Of a DNA stretch of 6,988 bases, positions 1 to 4,694 are shown piece after piece; position 1 is the stretch's first letter, and every line of letters starts with the position of its first letter. Source of the stretch: Treponema sp. (lineage in GTDB: Bacteria > Spirochaetota > Spirochaetia > Treponematales > Breznakiellaceae); assembly GCA_031281855.1 (NCBI GenBank), contig JAITEW010000105.1:1-6988 (forward strand), in the 5' to 3' direction. The notes under the pieces were generated by a model. That model had not been told where the DNA came from and did no database searches. It saw only the letters and a list, made by a program, of their open reading frames with translations. A program made the translations under genes and the position numbers.

Positions 1-281
1 AGGCTCCGTTTCTCGATGTTGTACTGGTTCTTTATCTGGACTTCGATGTTTACCATTGAGCGGTCCGGGAGTTTCCCCAGCACGTCCAGTTTGCCTGTCT
101 TGCCGCCCGCGATCTCGGCGGGGATATCCTTGTTTTCCAGGATTTCGACGGACTGCAGGTTGCCTTTCCCTGTCCGCTCAAGGACGGCGTTGAGAAACGC
201 CAGAAGCTGCCTCTCGTCCCCTTTCTCCCCCATAACCTTCTGAAACGCGAAGTCGTTCAGGACTTTTAGCCTGTTCGTCAT
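1..281 (-). CDS. Rpn-family PD-(D/E)XK nuclease / putative transposase, 5' part (gene runs off the left edge)
   Basis: The N-terminal 93 complete codons of a minus-strand gene begin at ATG 281 and continue past base 1. The protein opens MTNRLKVLNDFAFQKVMGEK, the typical start of the Rpn/TIGR01784 family, followed by an 'LLAFLNAVL' helix and 'VEILENKDIPAEIAGGKTGKLDVLGK'. The predicted nuclease core is visible: D66 in 'KLDVLGK', then E80 and Q82 in 'VNIEVQIKNQ', matching the D...ExQ form of the PD-(D/E)XK fold. Known members are about 270-320 residues, so roughly two thirds lie outside the window. E. coli RpnA-type proteins are DNA endonucleases that promote RecA-independent recombination, and such genes are often multicopy in treponemes. 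GAGGGA at 291-297 could serve as the ribosome site. A good promoter lies just upstream, so it is probably transcribed alone. Nothing here shows whether the full gene is intact. Confidence 0.85.
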   Translation of the reverse strand, partial: MTNRLKVLNDFAFQKVMGEKGDERQLLAFLNAVLERTGKGNLQSVEILENKDIPAEIAGGKTGKLDVLGKLPDRSMVNIEVQIKNQYNIEKRS

Positions 282-302
282 ATATCTCTATTCCCTCTTA
301 TT

Positions 303-331
303 ACTATACCATGTTTCGGCTATTTTACCAA
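303..331 (-). promoter_or_regulatory. Sigma-70-like promoter for the Rpn-family gene
   Basis: Read on the minus strand, a -35 box TTGGTA (326-331) is separated by exactly 17 bp from a -10 box TATAGT (303-308). The -10 is preceded by TGG, giving an extended -10 (TGnTATAGT). Predicted transcription starts near base 296, giving a leader of only about 15 nt before the ATG at 281. The call rests on motif match and spacing only. Confidence 0.6.
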
Positions 332-394
332 AGTACGCCGCCGCGCAAGCCAGCGCCGCGCGTTGATGAAACAAAGGTAGCACGGCGTGGGGCC

Positions 395-430
395 AAAAAA
401 AAGCCTGCTGCAGACAAGTCTGTAGCAGGC
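395..430 (-). terminator. Factor-independent terminator of the M23–PEGA operon
   Basis: On the minus strand a 12-bp stem (arms 419-430 and 403-414, GCCTGCTACAGA against TCTGCAGCAGGC, one G·T pair) closes a 4-nt loop. It is followed at once by eight T residues (395-402). This is a textbook intrinsic terminator for transcripts coming from the right. No U-run follows the hairpin on the plus strand, so it is not bidirectional. Confidence 0.9.
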
Positions 431-577
431 CCCGCCCTTGAGGCATATCGGACATATAGTGATTTGGGAGGGGAACTATAAATCCGACATTTTTAATATC
501 GGCTGCGGGGAACAAAACCTTAATCAAATTCCCTGGGATAATTTTTCGATAAAAAGGCTTGCCCCGGAACTGCGGGA

Positions 578-1558
578 TCATTCATTTTCGGTGATATTTA
601 CATCCACCGACAAGGCAACTTTGTAGGTTTTCCCCTTTTGGACCGTTACAGGCCGGATTATCGAATAATCGCTGATTTGGAAACGCACCTCATGGAACCC
701 GGGATCCACAGGGTACGGCGCCTGGGGATTTGTTACCGGGGCGTTATCCAGGAAAATCCTGGCGTTTTCGGGGTATTCAAAGATGATAAGCGGAGTAGGG
801 TCCTGGAGTTCCACGAGAAGATCCAGGATCTTGGCCCGTTCCACCATAAAACGGCGGCTCTGGTTCCGGTAATCATCGGAAAGGACCACCAGGTGGTGCT
901 CCCCTTCTTTGAGGAGCAGTTCTTCCCCGGTGTTTTCGACTACGGCGTCGTCAACAAGCACTGTTACCGGCCTTCCGGGGAGCTGCTGGGGGTAGAGAAA
1001 GTTCAGTTTTACCCCCCCCTCGTCGCTCAGGATAGGCTTGACCGTGAGCTGGAAAACCATGTTTTCCATTTCCTGGCTAATCCCTTTTATAACCGGCATA
1101 AGCCTGAACAAGACGGGGAAGGAAGAAGGGGGGATCACCCCGGTAGGGACGGTTACATAAGGCGAACTTCGCAAACCGTGGGAAGGCCGAATGGGTATCT
1201 GCCAGGTATTCTGGATTTTGTTGGGAAGAGCTTCAAAGCTTACCTGCCGCCCTTCAATATCAGCGACCCCCTGCGGAGGCGCCGCGTTCAGATCGGCGTA
1301 GAGTACCGAAGCCATGCTGCCCCGGTAGGCCAGGTAAGACTGCGGGGCTGTCAAATCAAGCTGTATGCCCCTGAAAAACCGGGTGTCCCCTTCAAGACGG
1401 ATAACCGCGGAACTGATATACGAAAGCGGAACCATGGTTCCTTCCGGGCTGTCCAGGGAGACGTCATGGGTACCCGCAATAAGGACCCTCAGGGGCTCGG
1501 CTTCAATCCGCAGAGAGAGAAAACTCAGAAAAAATAATACACCGTTCAGGACTTTCAT
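578..1558 (-). CDS. Exported PEGA-like domain protein of unknown function
   Basis: The 326-residue protein begins MKVLNGVLFFLSFLSLRIEA, a signal peptide with a probable cut near residue 20-22 (AEPLR), so it should act in the periplasm or outer envelope. The frame stays open further upstream, but the ATG at 1558 is preferred because it gives the signal peptide and follows the neighbouring stop. Residues about 25-180 are a beta-rich region I do not recognise. Residues about 195-250 (RPVTVLVDDAVVENTGEELLLKEG) and 255-320 (ARIFLDN...GFHEVRFQISDY...VTVQKGKTYKVAL) resemble two tandem PEGA beta-sandwich repeats; the second is clearer. No catalytic motif is seen. It starts 7 nt after the M23 peptidase stop, so the two are almost certainly co-transcribed and may cooperate at the peptidoglycan or outer sheath. 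That role is inference. Ribosome-site candidates are AGGGGGA (1561-1567, very close to the start) and AGAGGAG (1573-1579, rather far), with a CCCCTAGGGG palindrome (1563-1572) overlapping the first and abutting the second. Confidence 0.8.
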   Translation of the reverse strand: MKVLNGVLFFLSFLSLRIEAEPLRVLIAGTHDVSLDSPEGTMVPLSYISSAVIRLEGDTRFFRGIQLDLTAPQSYLAYRGSMASVLYADLNAAPPQGVADIEGRQVSFEALPNKIQNTWQIPIRPSHGLRSSPYVTVPTGVIPPSSFPVLFRLMPVIKGISQEMENMVFQLTVKPILSDEGGVKLNFLYPQQLPGRPVTVLVDDAVVENTGEELLLKEGEHHLVVLSDDYRNQSRRFMVERAKILDLLVELQDPTPLIIFEYPENARIFLDNAPVTNPQAPYPVDPGFHEVRFQISDYSIIRPVTVQKGKTYKVALSVDVNITENE

Positions 1559-1565
1559 GTTCCCC

Positions 1566-2489
1566 CTAGGGGCTCCTCTGAAAAAGCCGCAGCAGTCTGC
1601 CAGGGTCCCGGGCTCTGCCGTTTTGCCGCAGTTCAAAATGCAGATGGGGCCCGGTAGACTGCCCTGTTGATCCTACCTTACCTATAAGACTACCGGATCG
1701 GACCTCCTGGTGCAAGGTGGTTTCTATAATTGATAAATGGCCGTAGAGGCTCACCCAGTTGTCCTTGTGGCTGATGATGATATATCTGCCAAAGATAGGA
1801 TCTTCACCCTGTTCGTTTACTGTCCCGTCCCGTGCGGCATAGACATCTGAACCCTCAGGGGCGGCCAGGTCTACCCCCTGGTGCAGCCCGGGCCTCCCGG
1901 TTACGGGGTTTATCCTGGGGCCATAGGGGCTGGATACCCGGATGCTCGCAAGAGGGAAGCTGAAACCCCGATTCAGGAAAAAGATCCGTTCTGTAGCCGA
2001 AAAGTCCGCGCCGGGAAAGAAGCGGAACTGAACTTTCCCTCCCCCCCGTTCTATGGTTACAGGCACCCCTTCTCCGCGGTCCCGTGAAGAGCTGAGGAGC
2101 CGCTCAAGATCGCTTCCCGGTATTTCAGGGACGAAAAGCCCCGGCGCCGAAGGGAGAAACAGCGCTTCTCCGGACGCCAGATCCTCAGGATGCGAGAGGC
2201 GGTTCAAGGTAGCGAGGCTTCCATAGGGAATGTTGCAGCGCGCCGCGAGGCCCAGGATATCCTCTTCCTCCCCAGGCACATAGGTATAGACTGTAAGGGA
2301 CCGGGCTATCTCCTCAGGGGAAAGGCGGGAAAGGAAGATAAGCTGTCTGGCGGTTTCCACGTCCTGAAGGTACTGCTTAAAAATAACATCCCGGTTATCC
2401 AGCCTGCTTATCCTGGGGAATAACAAACCGTTCCCTTCAGCTCCTCCGGCCAGGGGCAGGACAAAAAAAAGGAGACAAAAAAAAGGCAA
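1566..2489 (-). CDS. LysM + M23 (LytM-like) zinc metalloendopeptidase, exported
   Basis: A 307-residue predicted peptidoglycan endopeptidase. Residues 1-17 (MPFFCLLFFVLPLAGGA) form a short hydrophobic signal sequence. Residues about 66-115 resemble a LysM peptidoglycan-binding domain (VYTYVPGEEEDILGLAARCNIPYGSL...LNRL...LASGEALFLP). Residues about 180-296 are the M23 domain, with all expected residues present: H203 and D207 (LHQGVD), H251 (YGHLS), and H282/H284 (GPHLHFE). In LytM-type enzymes the equivalents of H203, D207 and H284 bind zinc, and the other two histidines are catalytic, so the enzyme should be active rather than a degenerate EnvC/NlpD-type factor. The start is TTG at 2489. The frame is open upstream to a stop at 2529-2531 but has no ATG, GTG or TTG there, and AAGGG at 2497-2501 lies 7 nt before the TTG. 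The signal peptide has no positive charge N-terminal to the hydrophobic core, which is odd. The start lies inside the ferredoxin terminator hairpin. The PEGA-like gene follows in the same operon. Confidence 0.88.
   Translation of the reverse strand: MPFFCLLFFVLPLAGGAEGNGLLFPRISRLDNRDVIFKQYLQDVETARQLIFLSRLSPEEIARSLTVYTYVPGEEEDILGLAARCNIPYGSLATLNRLSHPEDLASGEALFLPSAPGLFVPEIPGSDLERLLSSSRDRGEGVPVTIERGGGKVQFRFFPGADFSATERIFFLNRGFSFPLASIRVSSPYGPRINPVTGRPGLHQGVDLAAPEGSDVYAARDGTVNEQGEDPIFGRYIIISHKDNWVSLYGHLSIIETTLHQEVRSGSLIGKVGSTGQSTGPHLHFELRQNGRARDPGRLLRLFQRSP
2460..2486. repeat. Two 13-bp direct repeats each carrying an A8 tract
   Basis: GACAAAAAAAAGG occurs at 2460-2472 and again at 2474-2486, separated by one base. 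On the coding (minus) strand this gives two T8 runs within the first 10 codons of the M23 peptidase gene, encoding the Phe-rich part of its signal sequence. One of the tracts is also the U-run of the ferredoxin terminator. Repeats and homopolymers of this size are candidates for slippage. Confidence 0.85.
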
Positions 2490-2504
2490 GGCCTTACCCT
2501 TGCC
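2477..2504 (-). terminator. Terminator of the ferredoxin gene, overlapping the start of the M23 gene
   Basis: On the minus strand GGCAAGG (2504-2498) pairs perfectly with CCTTGCC (2491-2485) around a 6-nt loop and is followed by eight T residues (2484-2477). It lies 24 nt after the ferredoxin stop codon. A second copy of GGCAAGG at 2509-2503 offers an alternative pairing with a longer loop. The hairpin contains the probable ribosome site and the TTG start of the peptidase gene, and its T-run encodes Phe codons of the signal peptide. Confidence 0.8.
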
Positions 2505-2528
2505 TTGCCGCGTTAAATGCGTAACCTT

Positions 2529-2699
2529 CTATTCCTCGGAAATAGCTTCCACAGGACAGACCCCGGCGCAGGCGCCGCAGCTTTGACATTTAACGGAATC
2601 GATCCAGCGCTTCCCGTCTTTTTCGGAAATAGCTTCTACCGGACATTCGCTGTCACAGGTACCGCAGTTTACACAGGCGTCTCCGACTTTATAAGCCAT
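2529..2699 (-). CDS. Small 2[4Fe-4S] ferredoxin (clostridial type)
   Basis: A 56-residue cytoplasmic electron carrier, short enough to be missed by length-filtered gene finding. It begins MAYKVGDACVNCGTCDSECP. The two cluster-binding motifs are complete: C9-C12-C15-C19P (CxxCxxCxxxCP) and C38-C41-C44-C48P, with each motif contributing the last cysteine to the other cluster in this fold. Length matches the usual 55-60 residues of bacterial 8Fe-8S ferredoxins. GAGAGG lies 7 nt before ATG 2699, and a near-consensus promoter sits 31 nt upstream. Its own terminator follows 24 nt after the stop. It is divergent from an NADH oxidase-type flavoprotein. Likely partners in an anaerobe are pyruvate:ferredoxin oxidoreductase and hydrogenases, but none is in the window, so the partner is unknown. 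The two halves end in the same PVEAISE sequence and share a near-identical DNA repeat. Confidence 0.93.
   Translation of the reverse strand: MAYKVGDACVNCGTCDSECPVEAISEKDGKRWIDSVKCQSCGACAGVCPVEAISEE
2536..2645. repeat. Internal direct repeat in the ferredoxin gene
   Basis: Bases 2536-2558 and 2623-2645 match at 21 of 23 positions. Both encode CPVEAISE on the minus strand, at the end of each [4Fe-4S] motif. Ferredoxins of this class derive from an ancient duplication, but DNA identity this high suggests recent homogenisation between the halves rather than retained ancestry. Confidence 0.8.
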
Positions 2700-2729
2700 A
2701 TTAAACCTCTCTCCATAAAGTTTATCTAT

Positions 2730-2758
2730 AATATATCTTTTTTCCGGGATTTTGACAA
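2730..2758 (-). promoter_or_regulatory. Sigma-70-like promoter for the ferredoxin gene
   Basis: On the minus strand TTGTCA (2753-2758) is followed after exactly 17 bp by TATATT (2730-2735). The predicted transcript starts near 2723, giving a leader of about 24 nt with the GAGAGG ribosome site correctly placed. It is also appropriately positioned back to back with the nox promoter. Confidence 0.7.
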
Positions 2759-2799
2759 GTCTTAGGGCCGCTGTTCCGGCAATTCCCGCAGGAGTAATT

Positions 2800-2828
2800 T
2801 TGAAAAAGATCGCTTATACTTATATTAT
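2800..2828 (+). promoter_or_regulatory. Sigma-70-like promoter for the NADH oxidase gene
   Basis: TTGAAA (2800-2805) and TATTAT (2823-2828) are separated by 17 bp. The predicted start is near 2835, giving a leader of about 19 nt that contains AAGGAG (2842-2847). Between this and the divergent ferredoxin promoter lie about 41 bp that could hold a shared operator. I see only an imperfect palindrome there (CGGCAATTCCCG, 2777-2788) and do not call an operator. Confidence 0.65.
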
Positions 2829-2853
2829 AGAATTAAAATGTAAGGAGCAAAGT

Positions 2854-4182
2854 ATGAGCAAAATCATTCTTATCGGGGCAAACCACGCGGGAACCGCGGC
2901 GGCTAATACTATCCTGGATAACTATCCCGGAAACGAACTGGTTATCTATGACCGTAATGATAATATCAGCTATCTGGGCTGCGGTACCGCTCTTTGGGTG
3001 GGACGCCAGATTTCCGGTTACGAGGGCCTTTTTTACGCTACTAAAGACACTTTTGTCAGCAAAAAAGCCAGGGTCAATATGGAATCCGAAATAACCCGTA
3101 TCGACTACAAGGCGAAAAAAGTCTACGGCAGGTCCGGGGACGGAACGGAATTTACCGATTCTTATGACAAGTTGATAATCGCCGCAGGGTCCCTTCCGTT
3201 TTCCCCAAAAATCCCGGGGCTGGATCTTCCTGGCGTGGAATTTGTCAAACTTTTCCAGGACGGACGGAAGATTGACAAACTTCTGGATCAAGGGGTCAGG
3301 AACGTGGCGGTAGTAGGCGCGGGTTATATCGGCGTGGAACTGGCAGAGGCGATACGCCGCAGGGGCAAAGAAGTGCTGCTCTTTGAAGCCGAAGGCAGTT
3401 GCCTTTCTTCATATTATGACGACTGGTTCACCGGGGACATGGACGCTGTTCTAAAAGATCACGGTATCCTGCTCCATTACCGGGAGCCGGTACGGGAAAT
3501 AAGCGGCAGCGGCAAGGTCGAGTCCGTAAGCACCGGTAAAGGCGCGTACCCTGTGGACATGGTCATTATGGCCATAGGCTTCAAACCTAACAGCGCCCTG
3601 GCCGGGGAGCTTGAGACTCTCCCTAACGGCGCCATTAAGGTCAACTCGAAACAGGAAACCAGCGTCAGGGATGTCTACGCCATTGGCGACTGCGCCGCGG
3701 TTTACAGCAACGCCCTCGAATCGGACGCTTACATCGCCCTTGCTACCAACGCGGTCCGGAGCGGGGTAGTGGCAGGCCATAACGCCTGCGGGACCCCTTT
3801 GGAGTCCCCTGGGGTTCAGGGTTCCAACGGCATCTGTATTTACGGCTACAAGATGGTTTCCACAGGGCTCAACCTCAAGGAAGCGGCAAAAGCGGGGTAT
3901 TCCCCCCTGTATACCCAGTTTGAGGATCTCCAGAAACCCGCCTTTATTACGGAAAACAATCCTAAAGTGAAGATCCGTATCGTGTACGATGAAAAGACCC
4001 GCCGGGTTCTGGGGGCACAGATGGCTTCGTACCACGATATGTCCATGGGGATACACATGTTTTCCCTGGCTATTGAGGAGAAGCTTACTATCGACAAACT
4101 CAAGCTCCTGGACATTTTTTTCCTGCCCCACTTTAACCAGCCTTACAACTATATCACTATGGCGGCTTTGTCGGCGAAGTAG
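2854..4182 (+). CDS. nox: NADH oxidase (water-forming type) / CoA-disulfide reductase family flavoprotein
   Basis: A 442-residue soluble FAD enzyme that probably reduces O2 with NADH, protecting an anaerobic metabolism and regenerating NAD+. The FAD-binding N-terminus is GANHAGTAAA (8-17), with H11 at the position of the active-site His of Enterococcus NADH peroxidase/oxidase. C43 in SYLGCGTALWVG is the redox-active Cys that cycles through sulfenate or a CoA disulfide. VVGAGYIGVELAEA (153-166) is the NAD(P)H Rossmann motif, and E178 in LLFEAE at the end of strand 2 favours NADH. VYAIGDCA (274-281) is the second FAD motif. The C-terminal dimerisation domain ends with LPHFNQPYNYIT (424-435), a hallmark of Nox enzymes. 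Length fits Nox-2 (about 440-460). The frame is open for 34 codons before the ATG, but AAGGAG 6 nt before ATG 2854 and the N-terminal beta strand fix this start. CoA-disulfide reductase or H2O2-forming oxidase cannot be excluded from sequence alone. Confidence 0.88.
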   Translation: MSKIILIGANHAGTAAANTILDNYPGNELVIYDRNDNISYLGCGTALWVGRQISGYEGLFYATKDTFVSKKARVNMESEITRIDYKAKKVYGRSGDGTEFTDSYDKLIIAAGSLPFSPKIPGLDLPGVEFVKLFQDGRKIDKLLDQGVRNVAVVGAGYIGVELAEAIRRRGKEVLLFEAEGSCLSSYYDDWFTGDMDAVLKDHGILLHYREPVREISGSGKVESVSTGKGAYPVDMVIMAIGFKPNSALAGELETLPNGAIKVNSKQETSVRDVYAIGDCAAVYSNALESDAYIALATNAVRSGVVAGHNACGTPLESPGVQGSNGICIYGYKMVSTGLNLKEAAKAGYSPLYTQFEDLQKPAFITENNPKVKIRIVYDEKTRRVLGAQMASYHDMSMGIHMFSLAIEEKLTIDKLKLLDIFFLPHFNQPYNYITMAALSAK

Positions 4183-4235
4183 GGCGGGAACCTGCCCTGC
4201 GGCAGGGTAAGGGCAGCAGGGTAAGGCGGCTTTTT
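4183..4235 (+). repeat. Spacer after nox with 11-bp direct repeats and competing hairpins; possible weak terminator
   Basis: GCAGGGTAAGG occurs at 4202-4212 and 4216-4226 (period 14). CCCTG (4195-4199) can pair with CAGGG (4203-4207) across a 3-nt loop, extended by a G·T and a T-A pair. Alternatively CTGCCC (4192-4197) pairs with GGGCAG (4211-4216). A T5 run (4231-4235) follows, but no hairpin ends directly at it. A terminator for nox is therefore plausible but not canonical. Confidence 0.4.
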
Positions 4236-4260
4236 CTATCTTTTCCATTGTCCGCCTTCG

Positions 4261-4282
4261 TGCTATAGTGAATCCCACTATG
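4261..4282 (+). promoter_or_regulatory. Extended -10 promoter element overlapped by an inverted repeat at the start of the small membrane protein gene
   Basis: TGCTATAGT (4261-4269) is an extended -10; the -35 region 17 bp upstream (TTTTCC, 4241-4246) is poor. A perfect 6-bp inverted repeat ATAGTG (4265-4270) / CACTAT (4276-4281) with a 5-nt spacer covers the -10, the predicted start site (about 4276) and the ATG at 4280. If correct, the transcript is nearly leaderless and the palindrome could be an operator. Both points are inference from motif placement. Confidence 0.4.
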
Positions 4283-4663
4283 GGATTGGTCTTTTTAGGC
4301 TTCCTTGCTGCGGCGGTTCTGGGGGGGATTATCTATGTTTTTCTCTCCAGGAAATCTTCAAAAACCCTTAAACTGGCGGCGCTGATAGCCCTTGTCATGA
4401 GCGGCCTTACCCTGGGGATCTGCGCTGTTATCCTTTTCGGCGGATCTTCAGGGGCCGAAGAGGCGGATGCCGTCTTTACTGTCCTGACTGAGCCGGAGCA
4501 GCAGGTTAAGGCCGCCAATCCTGGGGGGCTTATTTTCTTTCTGGTATTCCTGTTGGTTTTTTTCGGTTTTATCGTTTTCATCGGTATGAAGGATATGAAG
4601 AAAAAAAAGGCTATAGACGAAGCCATATCCAGGGTAAAAGATTCGGATTTAGAAGATATGTGA
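4280..4663 (+). CDS. Small three-helix membrane protein of unknown function
   Basis: I do not recognise this protein. Read from ATG 4280 it has 127 residues and three predicted membrane helices: about 2-22 (LVFLGFLAAAVLGGIIYVFL), 33-53 and 83-102. A short basic loop (SRKSSKTLK) follows helix 1, and an acidic stretch of about 30 residues (GAEEADAV...EPEQQ) separates helices 2 and 3. The C-terminal tail begins KDMKKKK and ends in a charged amphipathic segment (AIDEAISRVKDSDLEDM). By the positive-inside rule the basic loop and the tail are cytoplasmic and the acidic stretch is outside. An in-frame GTG at 4268 would add four residues (MNPT). Neither start has a visible Shine-Dalgarno sequence, and an extended -10 lies right over them, so a nearly leaderless message starting at ATG 4280 is the simplest reading. 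It lies 31 nt upstream of the transporter and is probably co-transcribed with it. Confidence 0.65.
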   Translation: MGLVFLGFLAAAVLGGIIYVFLSRKSSKTLKLAALIALVMSGLTLGICAVILFGGSSGAEEADAVFTVLTEPEQQVKAANPGGLIFFLVFLLVFFGFIVFIGMKDMKKKKAIDEAISRVKDSDLEDM

Positions 4664-4681
4664 GTTTGTTTCAAAACACTC

Positions 4682-4690
4682 AAGGGGGGA
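4682..4690 (+). promoter_or_regulatory. Strong Shine-Dalgarno sequence that sets the transporter start at ATT 4695
   Basis: AAGGGGGGA lies 4-5 nt before ATT 4695 in an otherwise AT-rich spacer. There is no ATG, GTG or TTG in the transporter frame between the in-frame stop at 4650-4652 and GTG 4809. No start of another gene uses this site. Confidence 0.7.
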
Positions 4691-4694
4691 TAGT

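Larger units (their letters stand above)
282..577. other. Intergenic region without a convincing gene
   Basis: This roughly 300-bp stretch separates the Rpn-family gene from the PEGA-like gene. It holds the Rpn promoter (303-331), the operon terminator (395-430) and a GC-rich patch with an 8-bp direct repeat CGCCGCGC (339-346 and 354-361). A weak 7-bp stem-loop (CCGACAT...ATATCGG, about 483-501) lies further right. Open frames here show no recognisable protein signature, and the longest one crosses the terminator. The 148 nt between the PEGA-like stop and the terminator is an unusually long 3' untranslated stretch. Confidence 0.6.

Noticed and set aside
331..362. GC-rich CGCCGCGC direct repeat as part of a CRISPR or REP-like array
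   Set aside because: Only two 8-bp copies with 15-bp period; no further units or palindromic structure support an array.
288..581. Minus-strand 97-codon frame starting with an ATGA overlap at the PEGA-like gene stop
   Set aside because: The overlap looks like coupling, but the frame runs straight through the strong terminator at 395-430, has no recognisable motif and has a low-complexity tail over the Rpn promoter.
638..1537. Plus-strand 299-codon frame opposite the PEGA-like gene
   Set aside because: Its protein is rich in Arg, Gly and Pro with no domain signature. It is the antisense shadow of a gene with a signal peptide, ribosome site and operon context.
1558..1636. Start of the PEGA-like protein at 1636
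   Set aside because: It would place 26 non-hydrophobic residues ahead of a clear signal peptide and overlap the M23 C-terminus by about 70 nt.
2752..2853. N-terminal extension of the NADH oxidase to 2752
   Set aside because: The extension would overlap the promoter at 2800-2828 and precede a correct Shine-Dalgarno/ATG. Family members begin at the beta strand directly after ATG 2854.
3451..4278. Minus-strand 275-codon frame opposite nox
   Set aside because: It lies within the antisense of a clearly conserved NADH oxidase and shows no protein family features.
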